64,000 nt of DNA. It comes from Blastobasis lacticolella (taxonomy: Eukaryota; Arthropoda; Insecta; Lepidoptera; Blastobasidae). Within the stretch, counting starts at the first letter, position 1, and the number at the start of each line of letters is the position of its first letter. The translations under genes and the position numbers were made by a program. Positions 46,901-52,600 of this stretch are shown here, piece after piece. The notes below the pieces were generated by a model. The model searched no databases and had not been told where the DNA came from. It worked only from the letters and a program-made list of their open reading frames with translations. The stretch covers positions 10,756,501 through 10,820,500 of the forward strand of contig LR990046.1 of the NCBI GenBank assembly GCA_905147135.1, given 5' to 3'.

Positions 46901-47167
46901 CACGCGAGACTATCCCCCGACGCGTACGAGAAGGTTAAAGCGCTGCGACGCGACGTGCCCGAGATCTCGCCGGCAGCGGCGCGCGTGGCTGGCTACCCGC
47001 GCTTGCCACACCCGCCCGTGAAAACGTGCGTGGTCCCCCCGGCGGATCCAACGGGGCCCTGTGCCCCCTACAAGCCTGAAGACGTAGCCTTCGCATGCCC
47101 CCACGTGGAGCCCATCCCCCCCTGCTGTGACCCCAACGAGCGCGGCGACGAGCACACTAAACTTTGA
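13758..47167 (+). CDS. Efhc1: EFHC1/EFHC2-like DM10-domain ciliary protein (C-terminal 637 codons, 13 exons)
   Basis: Thirteen exons join with GT/AG sites and compatible phases into one 637-codon frame (1914 bases with stop). The start is an acceptor, so the N-terminal part lies upstream. Residues about 48-165 form a DM10 domain (YDGKVLAFEAVWD, PFGELGKYKLLYFLQDDTI, KDPFPMLLKKTKLP, VGETVFLLGRRFLICDADSF). Residues about 226-340 form another (NKFLRYLCEL, RRFVLSYSLADGTIKIGE, NSGIKEGKFL, YIGAIIPVFKHRFRIIGCD). These correspond to DM10 domains 2 and 3 of EFHC proteins, which bind axonemal microtubules (doublet inner-junction proteins in motile cilia). The first DM10 domain was not found within the window. 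The C-terminal EF-hand of vertebrate EFHC1/2 is also not seen; instead residues about 358-637 are low-complexity, rich in Ala, Pro, Lys and Cys. Whether it is orthologous to EFHC1 or EFHC2 cannot be decided here. Poly(A) signal AATAAA lies at 47516-47521. Expression in sperm or chordotonal organs is inference from the family. Confidence 0.88.
14572..14750. mobile_element. MITE, GAACCRCTCGCCTCGAGTC inverted-repeat family, copy 1
   Basis: Left end TTTGAACCACTAGCCTCGAG and right end CTTGAAGCGAGCGTTTCAAA are inverted copies. The same pair of ends encloses 31763-31978 and, interrupted by about 400 extra bases, 33474-34080; a half copy starts at 20704. The inner portion shares TTTCAAC...CATGA and TGAAAAYCNTTCGACTTGA. 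No coding sequence. Confidence 0.65.
15305..15415. mobile_element. Harbinger-like MITE, copy 1
   Basis: Terminal inverted repeats GCCCGGCTTGCACTAAATTC and (inverted) GGCGGCTTGCACAAATTTTC. TAA precedes and TTA follows. Relatives are at 16514-16562 (partial), 23299-23379 and 62964-63081. Confidence 0.6.
16155..16300 (+). repeat. Dispersed repeat of the GGACATCAGCAACACCAGG family, diverged copy
   Basis: Reads TTGTAATCCGGCAGACAGGC, CACCTCCGCCGTCGAATATC, AGCAACGCCAGGGGC and CAATGCGTTGCCCGCCTCT, matching 52682-52850 in the same order. Confidence 0.6.
16514..16562. mobile_element. Harbinger-like MITE, short partial copy
   Basis: Begins GCCCGGCTTGCAAGAAGTTC like the other copies, but is only about 50 bases long and has a degraded right end. 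Confidence 0.4.
18440..19330 (-). mobile_element. mariner-type transposase relic
   Basis: Minus-strand fragments keep the order of a mariner transposase: RGRVSFHDEIREGRPSTAIT (about 19200-19140), ENVAIVRQLIEENRHLGYEP (about 19140-19080), a DVTWIYCYMPERKPQNFVWVFK-like catalytic-region segment, about 18950-18880 (here written for description only), GPEEAVIAFKQHV (about 18640-18590) and a C-terminal CN-R-I-L-like end (about 18510). Frameshifts and stops throughout and an internal deletion make it inactive. Terminal inverted repeats were not identified. Confidence 0.75.
20704..20840. mobile_element. MITE of the GAACCRCTCGCCTCGAGTC family, half copy
   Basis: TTCTGAACCGCTCGCCTCGAG followed by the family's inner part (TTGGCATTAAAGATCAGATA, ACATTGGCAACACCATCGTA) but no recognisable right end. 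Confidence 0.5.
23299..23379. mobile_element. Harbinger-like MITE, copy 2
   Basis: Ends GGGCGGCTTGTACCAA and (inverted) GCCCGGTTAGCATCAAATTC, flanked on both sides by TTA (23296-23298 and 23380-23382). A 3-bp TWA duplication is typical of PIF/Harbinger elements. Confidence 0.6.
23383..23535. repeat. Dispersed repeat (TGGCAGATCAGGTAATTACA family)
   Basis: Contains CTAGGATTTGGCAGATCAGG, TAATTACAATGGAGCAACTG, CCACCTGACCTCCATGATCC and CTGACCTGATAGGATCAT. Other copies or pieces are at about 31990-32100, 38165-38300, 40130-40215, 41885-42115, 50135-50395, 53295-53480 and 57020-57130. It ends only about 30 bases before an EFHC exon. Confidence 0.6.
23566..23662 (+). CDS. Efhc1: EFHC-like gene, exon 2
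   Basis: 97 bases, acceptor ATTCCTAG, donor GTAACC. It completes the Ala codon and encodes FEAVWDNRDMPFGELGKYK then LLYFLQDDTIAIK, the core strands of DM10 domain 2. Leaves in phase 0. Confidence 0.9.
24260..24684 (-). mobile_element. LINE 3' portion (split by the LTR element), 3' part
   Basis: On the minus strand the frame ends RLWNSLPDDIHNARTQSSF then RELLKKHFFTSQ and a stop (about 24684-24590), the C-terminal end seen in CR1/Jockey-type LINE reverse transcriptases. A 3' UTR follows, ending in a (CATA)n simple tail (plus strand TGTATGTATGTATGTATG, 24282-24300). The 5' continuation lies beyond the LTR element at 29595-29685, in the same frame. Confidence 0.8.
24685..25466. repeat. Left LTR
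   Basis: 782 bases, TG...CA ends inside a 6-bp inverted repeat (TGTTAG/CTAACA). It differs from the right LTR at two visible positions only (GTTTAGTCGG against GTTTAGCCGG; AATATTAATT against AATATAAATT). Confidence 0.92.
25467..28808. other. Interior of the LTR element
   Basis: From about 25600 to 26220 an ill-ordered array of CCCACTAAGGGTCA / TTAAGGGACAT blocks is seen, including a direct duplication of about 130 bases (ACATTTCTTTAAATAGTTGTGC at 25743 and ACATTTCTTTATATGGTTGTGC at 25916). At about 26750-26790 is GGCGGGAATTGAACCCGCC, a T-arm/B-box-like hairpin on the minus strand. The remainder is AT-rich with no recognised gene. Confidence 0.6.
27095..27310 (+). mobile_element. RTE-type LINE 3' end fragment inside the LTR element
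   Basis: TGAAGTGGCCGTGAGCAGAC, GATCGATAGCCAATGGGG, CAACGTCGATCGGTC and GTTCCTATGTCCTGCAGTGG align in order with the ends at 5230-5460 (+) and 1-235 (-). Confidence 0.6.
28809..29590. repeat. Right LTR
   Basis: 782 bases, same ends as the left LTR and identical to it except for two visible substitutions, showing recent insertion. Confidence 0.92.
29595..29685 (-). mobile_element. LINE fragment, 5' continuation of the one at 24260-24684
   Basis: On the minus strand it encodes YVMRPRRELQLAIPTYSSAA then YEKSFRVYAA, which runs straight into RLWNSLPDD of the other piece once the LTR element and one CGCG copy are removed. A TAG lies just upstream, so the LINE was already a truncated relic. Confidence 0.8.
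29686..30769 (+). other. EFHC-like intron, low-repeat stretch
   Basis: Unlike most of the window, about 30030-30665 lacks any repeat I recognise. It has several TAATTA/AATTAA homeodomain-type cores and pockets of balanced base composition. It could be conserved regulatory DNA, but only comparison could show it. Confidence 0.25.
30770..30857 (+). CDS. Efhc1: EFHC-like gene, exon 3
   Basis: 88 bases, acceptor ATATTTCAG, donor GTAAGT. It encodes ELGEDSAGKDPFPMLLKKTK then LPKKWKEKP, the turn rich in basic residues between the two halves of DM10 domain 2. Leaves in phase 1. Confidence 0.92.
31763..31978. mobile_element. MITE, GAACCRCTCGCCTCGAGTC family, copy 2
   Basis: Left end TTTTGAATCGCTCGCCTCGA; right end CGACTTGAGGAAAAGGCAAA and TTCAAAAATAGGG. 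The middle is AT-rich and has GTTTTTCAGCATGAAAATTT as in other copies. Confidence 0.65.
32169..32360. repeat. 97-bp tandem duplication
   Basis: Two copies start at 32169 and 32266 (AGCTGAATNATGT...). Both run through GTAGTTATTCCCTTAGCCTT, GTGACCTAGCAACGTCCAAT, AGGTAGAATACCC and TTTCGCCCCACTT with almost no change. Confidence 0.9.
33280..33430 (+). CDS. Efhc1: EFHC-like gene, exon 4
   Basis: 151 bases, acceptor CGTCCCACCAG, donor GTGAGT. It encodes LDFPSIVLEMSEEEVTEYY, APRDLIVGETVFLLGRRF and LICDADSFTRHYYK: the C-terminal half of DM10 domain 2. The C-D-x-D-x-F-T-R pattern is characteristic of the family. Leaves after AA of a Lys codon. GC-rich compared with flanking introns. Confidence 0.94.
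33431..35507 (+). other. EFHC-like intron, contents
   Basis: An interrupted MITE of the GAACCRCTCGCCTCGAGTC family (33474-34080), a degraded minus-strand SINE piece at about 34140-34235 (ATCTCCACGTTTGGCAGGCG) and a short dispersed-repeat piece at 34275-34345. The rest is unassigned. Confidence 0.5.
35508..35577 (+). CDS. Efhc1: EFHC-like gene, exon 5
   Basis: 70 bases, acceptor GGAATCGCAG, donor GTGAGT. It completes the Lys codon and encodes VMLDIQQPPAVKIAHKTKK then EFTK, the linker between DM10 domains. Leaves in phase 0. Confidence 0.88.
35790..36155. other. Intron with Helitron-end-like sequence
   Basis: AACTAGCTCGTGGCTTCGGC at 35805-35824 and following resembles the GCTTCGCCCGC-type ends that border Helitron-like repeats in Lepidoptera. 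Otherwise non-coding. Confidence 0.3.
36156..36272 (+). CDS. Efhc1: EFHC-like gene, exon 6
   Basis: 117 bases, acceptor GTGTAATCCGCAG, donor GTCAGT, phase 0 to 0. It encodes AWPPHIGIGSPEDTLQSC then FSLVPHKPHKDIVKYNLNAN and K. The PPHxGxGSxEDxxQSC block, which precedes DM10 domain 3, is one of the strongest signatures of EFHC proteins. Confidence 0.94.
36966..37215 (-). mobile_element. Helitron-like non-autonomous element
   Basis: On the minus strand it would end GACGAAGTTGCGGGCAAAAG followed by CTAG-T (36971-36976), a hairpin-like GC patch before CTAR as in Helitron 3' ends. The body has CAAATCTGTTCAGCGGTTTA and GTGAAAACGTAACTAACAGA blocks that are frequent in such lepidopteran repeats. Confidence 0.45.
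39112..39346 (-). mobile_element. tRNA-derived SINE, copy B
   Basis: Minus strand: CCTGAGTGGTTCAGTTGGTC head, GCCTGCCACGCAGAGGC, B-box-like GTTCAAGTCCCGGCC, then the ACACAAGCTTTCTTACTTTG tail. The 3' end is truncated. It ends 65 bases before EFHC exon 7. Confidence 0.8.
39412..39501 (+). CDS. Efhc1: EFHC-like gene, exon 7
   Basis: 90 bases, acceptor TCCTCATTCAG, donor GTAATA, phase 0 to 0. It encodes FLRYLCELDYVHPEDAGRR then FVLSYSLADGT, the first strands of DM10 domain 3. Confidence 0.94.
39870..40002 (+). CDS. Efhc1: EFHC-like gene, exon 8
   Basis: 133 bases, acceptor ATCCCTGTCCAG, donor GTTAGT. It encodes IKIGEIARRNSGIKEGKFL, KPMKLELPESDHNFPTYYT and PDKFYI; the RNSGIxxGKFL block is highly typical of DM10 domains. 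Leaves in phase 1. Confidence 0.95.
40441..40601 (+). CDS. Efhc1: EFHC-like gene, exon 9
   Basis: 161 bases, acceptor CACCTGCCCAG, donor GTAATT. It encodes GAIIPVFKHRFRIIGCDLYV, HRYMSANPEKFPQEVID and NVRNYHMREGNLKDELE, closing DM10 domain 3. Leaves in phase 0, which suits either exon 10a or 10b. Confidence 0.95.
41153..41367 (+). CDS. Efhc1: EFHC-like gene, exon 10a
   Basis: 215 bases, acceptor ACGTTCCCCAG, donor GTAAGC. It enters in phase 0 and leaves after AG. It encodes an Ala- and Glu-rich stretch (SAAREEHAAEAHAQLVRMG) then DAVAEPSAMERCLGALDVV and TTDMMAYDDMLRAHRQ. No domain is recognised. The upstream pyrimidine tract is short, so the exact acceptor is less certain than the others; earlier AGs at 41111 and 41120 would be out of phase. 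Confidence 0.8.
41388..41539 (+). CDS. Efhc1: EFHC-like gene, exon 10b: duplicated alternative of exon 10a
   Basis: 152 bases that repeat the 3' two thirds of exon 10a almost base for base (DAVAEPIAMERCLGALDVV, EGSASPGTAMPATTDMMAYD, DMLRANRQ). It has its own acceptor (GCTACGGCAG) and donor (GTAAGG). Like 10a it can follow exon 9 in phase 0 and leaves after AG into exon 11, so it can replace 10a; using both would shift the frame. Only 20 bases separate the 10a donor from the 10b acceptor end, too short for an intron. Whether it is used is unknown; it may be only a recent duplication. Confidence 0.55.
41543..41792 (+). mobile_element. tRNA-derived SINE, copy C
   Basis: Head GACTGGTTCAGTTAGGTTAC, CCACGCAGAGGTCCCGAGAT, TCGATTCAAGGCCGAGCAG; tail GACACCCATAACACAAGCTT, TGCTTACTTTGGGGC, TAGCGCTGTGTGAA and (ATTT)n. 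It starts immediately after the exon 10b donor and lies between exon copies. Confidence 0.85.
41797..41852 (+). pseudogene. Fragment of a third exon 10 copy
   Basis: GCTACGGAAGAACTGCGGCC, GCGATGGCTGAGCCGAGCGC matches the beginning of exon 10b (GCTACGGCAGAACTCTGCGG, ACGCGGTGGCCGAGCCC) with several changes, then stops matching. No donor. A broken third copy in the tandem series. Confidence 0.55.
41885..42115. repeat. Dispersed repeat (TGGCAGATCAGGTAATTACA family), diverged copy
   Basis: GGTCAGGTTCTCCTGTTACC, GAGGTCAGAAGGCAGTTGCT, AATTACCTGATCTGCCAAAT and CTGGATCATGGTCAAGG, in inverted order relative to 53295-53400. Confidence 0.5.
42340..42538 (+). CDS. Efhc1: EFHC-like gene, exon 11
   Basis: 199 bases, acceptor CTTGCCACCAG, donor GTAAGA. 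It completes a Ser codon and encodes APTCEDVVPLKGILKSGAA, RDDHQKVVCFTGPETTHPP and RTTFSPYPPGTQPPFDEDP, then DFCNRYKDP. Pro-rich, probably unstructured. Leaves in phase 0. Confidence 0.9.
42906..43167 (+). mobile_element. GATGA-tailed SINE, copy with 11-bp duplication
   Basis: 262 bases flanked by exact ATTCTAGCCAT (42895-42905 and 43168-43178). It is the best-preserved copy of the family (GTCCGGCAGAGTAGAATAGC ... GGGCTGTGATGATGATG). Confidence 0.9.
44073..45839. mobile_element. hAT-like non-autonomous DNA transposon, 1767 bp
   Basis: Terminal inverted repeats of about 130 bases begin CCCCCCTTCCCCACCACAC, then TACTAAGCCGCACTACTGGT and CCGGTAGTGTCGTAGGTA, the right one with a short AT insertion. 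They are flanked by an exact 8-bp duplication CAACAGTT (44065-44072 and 45840-45847), the target length of hAT elements. No transposase is inside. The interior carries part of a LINE (45235-45590, minus) and clusters of the palindrome TACCCGGGTA. Confidence 0.82.
45235..45590 (-). mobile_element. LINE C-terminal fragment inside the hAT-like element
   Basis: Minus-strand frames read TEMKMLRWMCGVSRKDRVR, FHIRGSLGVHDIAEKLHEC, then after a deletion/frameshift RPKKRWLDIVKTDMRANK and KDTEDRARWAKSSRK, the conserved end of a LINE polyprotein. A (GATGAT) tail is seen on the minus strand (plus CATCATCATCATCATCA at 45236). Confidence 0.75.
46092..46244 (+). CDS. Efhc1: EFHC-like gene, exon 12
   Basis: 153 bases, acceptor TTATCATCCACAG, donor GTAGAT, phase 0 to 0. 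It encodes GWKERKERRKRNECAYEITP, NQTTMMDVEPPAPEKKTIPG and YLGTYNIDCKK. The basic cluster could be a microtubule-binding or nuclear-type patch (inference). The donor is weak but the join restores the frame. Confidence 0.85.
46245..46891 (+). other. Last EFHC-like intron
   Basis: 647 bases. Nothing recognised apart from the splice sites. Confidence 0.5.
46892..47167 (+). CDS. Efhc1: EFHC-like gene, terminal exon 13
   Basis: Acceptor GTCGTATGCCACAG; 91 codons and TGA. It encodes VPEHARLSPDAYEKVKALR, RDVPEISPAAARVAGYPRLP and a Pro/Cys-rich tail (HPPVKTCVVPPADPTGPC, ACPHVEPIPPCCDPNERGD). No EF-hand loop (DxDxDG) is present. The Cys pairs are notable but do not fit a zinc-finger spacing I recognise. 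Confidence 0.92.
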   Translation, partial: VPEHARLSPDAYEKVKALRRDVPEISPAAARVAGYPRLPHPPVKTCVVPPADPTGPCAPYKPEDVAFACPHVEPIPPCCDPNERGDEHTKL

Positions 47168-47530
47168 GGAGCGGCTGGACTTTTGAGGAGCTGGTGTTAT
47201 TTTATGTGTTTTGTATTCGCTTTGATGGTCGAAGCTAAATTGACATCGTTGTTTGCGAGTGTAGCAAGCGTGTGTACCTATACAAGACAGAACAAGTTGT
47301 CCTGCTATTGTTGTTAGGTTAACTATTTTGTTAAAGTCAAACTGAATATGGGTAGCTGTACTGCTGTGTGACTTATTAGAATGAATTGAATTTACTGATA
47401 AAATATTAGATTTTATACACGAAATTTACATTTAATACCTTAATTATTGACGTTTCCTAGATTAACTTATTGTAACTGGGATTTTTATTGTAATTGTGTG
47501 TGTAACTTAGCCATTAATAAAACTAATACA
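47168..47530 (+). other. 3' UTR of the EFHC-like gene
   Basis: AATAAA at 47516-47521 and T/G-rich bases upstream. The UTR would be about 370 bases. Confidence 0.6.
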
Positions 47531-48194
47531 TTTGAACAAAATATAATATTTTATTATAGTCATCTTTTAGCCTATTTATTATACAGTTATACACATTCTA
47601 TTTTAATTACAATACGCTATTTTCCATTTTTAGTGTCAATACCAAAACACGGTTCATACATGCACCTAAAACATACAACCGCAAAAACATCTACGTGTCG
47701 GCAAGACTTACTGTGACGTGAAATCTGCGGTCATATTACTATTATAGCAAACTCACTGGCACGTAGTTCGGGTCTGTATAAACATTCATCCATCCCGCGG
47801 CGACGCGGGGAAGAGTCCCATTATTTTTCAGGATTAAAAGTGCCTTATGACACACGGAAATAATGTAGCTTCCTGTTAGTGAAAGAATTTTCGAAATCGG
47901 TTCTGTGGTCACCGAGATTACTCCAACAATCAAACCTACAAAGATAAACATACTATTTATAATATTAGTAAACAAAATACAACTGTGACATCACACGCAA
48001 CCATTTGCGAAGACCACTGTTGCGTTGAGGAGGTTCACAGCCTACAATACTTGAAGTGATAAAATAATCTTGAATTTTATTTACACATAGGTGTTAATTC
48101 ATTCCAGCGAAAAATAGCGTATTCATTACATATTACTGTTTTACACAACAACCAGATCATGATCAAATCGACACATCGCTTGGTATAAATATTA

Positions 48195-48320
48195 ATATTA
48201 CATTCATCATCATCATCCGAGTGGTCAATTTCCTACTCTTTCTTCTTTCTCCACTTCGTGCCGTCCTGGGCATCCTCGCAGCGTATGGCCGTTGGCTCTC
48301 GTATCCGCGGGATATCAATC
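48195..48320 (-). mobile_element. LINE 3' end fragment
   Basis: Minus strand: RRPYAARMPRTARSGERRK and a (GATGATGATGA) tail (plus strand TCATCATCATCATCCGAGTG at 48205-48224). Same type of ending as 45235-45590 and 49005-49130. Confidence 0.55.
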
Positions 48321-49004
48321 CATCCATCATTTCTTGAGCCTCCCGCGATACCTCATTCCTGATACCGGACATATTATTACATTATTTTCTATAAAACGTG
48401 GTCTAATAAATAAATTATTACTTATTCCTCTTATTATGGAAAATAATTCGTCGAACAATGATTCAATGCTGATGTAAGTGACATGCAGACTTCTCCAAAA
48501 GATGATAGGCACTTGTAACATTCACGTCACTGTTTGCTAGTAGTAGACAAACATGGAAATAGTGAATTACTACACTACTTCCATTTTTATCCGTGACGCT
48601 ATGCGATTTATAAATGGAAATAAGACAAGGTTAAGATTTTATTTTCTGACTAGATCACTGTAGGTACAAATAGGTCATGCCCACGTACCGTAGGTGGGTT
48701 CTATTAAGGTGCTGTCTGTATGCGCTGCGCTGTGCGACCCTGCCCTTGGAAATCTATCGCGTTGCATCACGAAAGTACGTTTATTTATTATATTAGATGA
48801 TGATGATGACTGATGAAATTCAGCCGTAACATTGTACAGTCAACAACAATGGTATATTTTACCATTTACAAACAAATATCATCTAACAATAGACTGTTTA
48901 GATATTTATTATTCGAGTACTTATAGATGTTATATTGTCTTTCTCAAATTAAAGCAACAGTTAGTAAATTACCTAAAGAAATATGTTGTGATACGAGTAT
49001 GGTA

Positions 49005-49130
49005 CTCAACATCATCATCATCATTATCATCATATTTGCGTTTATCCCAGCTTCTGCCAGAATCCGCTTTCTTACTCTATCTTCGCCACTTCGCACGGTC
49101 TTCGGCATCCTCGTTTTTATATGGTAGGTA
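49005..49130 (-). mobile_element. LINE 3' end fragment
   Basis: Minus strand: NEDAEDRAKWRR, stop, SKKADSGRSWDKR then (GATGAT)n, matching the KDTEDRARWAKSSRK end inside the hAT-like element. Confidence 0.6.
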
Positions 49131-49460
49131 CTGAAATGTATTAATTCCTGCTGATTGTTCATTACTGTACCAAACAAAGACGTTTGCAACCTGAATGCTT
49201 GAATCGTAGATATGGGCGACAGTTTAACACATACCATCTAGTGCGCTGTTTGGTTTGTCACTGAATAGCATTCGGAACGCAGCATACTTAATACTACTTT
49301 CCTTGGCAAAATAATCTTATCATCACAATACTTTACTTCGTGAGTCTAGTCAGGAAATAAAAACTATAATCGCCATAGCTATATTGGTTTGGTATCCTGC
49401 TGCATCCTATGTTAGGTGGTAACCACTAAAAGGTAACTTGGTAACCTTTATCACGTAACG

Positions 49461-49669
49461 TTATACGAGGTATACGATGACAAGGACGATGATCAGTATA
49501 GTGACGGCCATGCCCCCGAACAGGATGTACTTGTCCTGTGACACTCGTCGCTCTATCAGGGATATGGTGGCGTTGGAGAGGCCCAGAGTGTTCGCCAGGT
49601 CGATCATGCGCCGGTGTGCGCCCTTCAGCGTCTCCCGATTGTACTTGAGCGTGTCCAGTATGTTTGAAC
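49461..49669 (-). CDS. membrin: Membrin, terminal exon 4
   Basis: 209 bases; acceptor TTCGTGTACGCAG on the minus strand, stop TAA at 49461-49463. It encodes the C-terminal half of the SNARE motif ([19 protein letters not shown]) and the membrane anchor. Confidence 0.95.
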
Positions 49670-52600
49670 CTGCGTACACGAAAAGACAGAAGATTAGGTC
49701 AGGTAAGGACACCAGACTCAGGTGTAGCTCAAGAGCAGACACTTATAGATGAAACTGTAGCGCCTATACCTCATTAATAGATGCGGAAGAGTTGCCACTT
49801 TAGGAAAAAAAAACAGTTCTTGCTAACCAGAATACTTAATTATCAACATTGACATTTAATAAAATATATAAATACTTTAACTGGTTAACTGCGCTCCACT
49901 TGTCTGATTGTACTTATGTGATCGTTTATGACAAATCTATAATGAAAACGTAAATGTTACAGGTAAGCTGAGTGGTTGTGATTCGATTTTCACGCTTTCG
50001 CTAGCTAGCGCGTTGATGCGGAACTTGTACGGAAAAAAGCCGGTCAAGGGTGTGTCGGGTCGTAGAATTCGGTTGTCGCCCATAACAAAAAAAATTTGGC
50101 ATAAATATCCCTGTTGAGTTCTCACGTAATTCAGGTATTGGTAGATCAGGTAATTACTGTAGGGCTGGCAGTCGACTGGCAGTCGCTCTACAGTAATTAC
50201 TCTGATCTCCGTGACCCTGTTAATAGGCGAACCAAACCAGATTGGATCATGGGGACATATTTAGTCGCTTGAATGTGCAGGCTTCACCATAAAAGCGTCG
50301 GATAGTGTTCAACTAATGTACTTAACTCAGACAACTCATGTAACAAACATTGCGACACTACGGTTCGAACTCTGTACCTACATAGGTGCCACCCATAGGC
50401 ATAGCTACCGCCGTATCAAGGATACGGGGCCCCCCAGACTCAGGGGCCTCTAAACGTGTAAGCAAAAATTCGTAAAGTTTTAAGCCAACATTAATTCGCG
50501 AAGTTAATTTTATTATACAATCTTGTTACACTAGAATGTCACATTTCAAGGTCGCCGCTATCGTCCATTTTTTAATAATTTTAATTAAAATCGCGCAAGA
50601 TTTTAATGGGTTAATAAAACAATTTCGAGCTCGCTACGCTCGCTCATTCCAAAACTGTTAAGAATTTTAATATAGCTAAGCCAAGACCCTAAATACCAAA
50701 AATTCCGAGCTCGCCTCGCTTGCCTTGCGGACCTCCCCGGCTTATATACCTTGTCAAATATAGGATGATAATTTTGACAGATCACAGTAGGGATGTGGTT
50801 GTAAAATAGTTAATGAATCTATTCGATTATCGATTATCATTCTCATAGAACTTGGAATCGATAGTTGCATGGTTATGCTATACGTATTATACAAAATAAA
50901 CTATTTATTTTCTTCTGAATTAATAATTTATTAATACGACATTAAAATCCCTTCTACAACGAGGATTATGACACGTGCGTATTTCTATTCGGTCAGTCAT
51001 CCTAATACGTAGAATACGCGCGACTCGAAATCGTTGTTGTGAAAGGTCTCTTAAGGTGAAATCCAAACAAGGAATAAGAGTTTAGTTACAAAAAGTAATA
51101 AGGTTACCTTAATGTTAATTTTAAATATTCGATAATATTATATCGATATCGATTTTCGATTGTCTGTTGTTATACGTTATTCGTGTCACTTCACTAAAGG
51201 GGCGGGGCCCCTTTTTAACAATTAGTGAGCTGACAAAATTATCATCCTATTTTAGACAAAGCATAAGGAGTCTATTGTCAAAAAATGTAGTGCTCGACCA
51301 TTTATTGACTAGCTAAGACCAAGACTTATGTTACTCATTAGTACCCCCCGTAGTTGAGGGTATTAACTAGGGGGTCCCCTAGACAACTATTGATACGTGG
51401 CCCCTGGAGGGCAAGCTACGCCACTAGTTCCACCGTTGGTCTGACAAATAAGTAAGTAATAATTGTTGTAAAATCTGATCTTATATCATAGTCCAAATAA
51501 AATATAATTCGTCTACGCATTCACGACCACTGTAACAAGAGTGTCCGACTAAGAAAAGATAAAATATTAAGATTAGGTAGTCCCGTAAATCCTTATTATT
51601 TTCGTAGGTTCTATTATTAAACGCTGTGGTCAAACGTCTATCTATTCATTGACTCATAATTTGGATGTTATTTTAGTCGTAAGTATGACGATGTGTCTAA
51701 TAAGCCTTTGTATTATGTCATCATTATGCAGATAAGTACCTACTCGACGAGTATCAACCGACCCGGAAAAACTACCAAGTGCCGATATGTTTACGACAAA
51801 ACCTTTTATTTGTTCGTCCGACTTAATTTGAAATCAATTACTCGCAAAGTACAGAGATTCTAATGACATTAATTCTATACCTAGTCTTTCAGTGTTTATT
51901 GCGAATATCAAGGCAACTGAGCTACATAACCTACCGACGTACCTAGTCCGCGCAGGCAATTAACGTAACCGGTTTTTATTTTATATCAGTTCTACCTCAC
52001 TGTCAACATCAAGGTCGTGCAAGGTTCACATACTACGTGGAAAAACATAATACTTTGCACCTAACGTATGCCCGGCGATAGATGTAGCTCGATACAGTCA
52101 CAATTGGTGTTTTATTGCTTTCATAACGAAATTAACATTGATGAATTTGTTTATTTGCTAGTTCATTAGCGCGGCGACATCACCGGGACCCGGCGAATAC
52201 AGCTTTGCTCTAAGTCTCAACCAAGGCGCGCGCCTCGCAACTGGTCGTAACACAGTGCTAAACAGAACACAGTGGTTTTTAATCATAATAAAGTTGTCTG
52301 TGTCCTTTAAATGAGCTTCCTGCGACAGACAAACGTCAAACAATTAGCTACAAAAAAATGTGTTGTTGATGAACCATCAGACTGAGTAAAAACTAAATTT
52401 GGGTACTACTTTAAAATTAGTTTTTTGATAATGTATCTATTGAAAACGTTTTAGTTTGGTTTCATTAGTGCTTCGACTAGCTACATCTGACAAAATGTGG
52501 TAAGTTTGTTTTAAAGCAATTAACAACTGGTTCCTTACTTTGTTATGAATTGTTGTGTGAGTCAACAGTGCGGTAAAAAGGAAACATTGGACTGGCTGTT

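Larger units (their letters stand above)
47531..49460. other. Intergenic DNA between EFHC-like gene and membrin
   Basis: Contains a dispersed repeat at about 47790-47965 (GTAGCTTCCTGTTAGTGAAA, TCGAAATCGGTTC; related to 13080-13200), and LINE 3' ends at 48195-48320 and 49005-49130 (minus). Because the two genes converge here, both poly(A) sites lie in this interval; the membrin poly(A) signal was not placed. Confidence 0.5.

Noticed and set aside
48832..49134. 100-codon plus-strand frame
   Set aside because: Its right half is the reverse of a LINE C-terminus and (GATGAT) tail; the frame is accidental.
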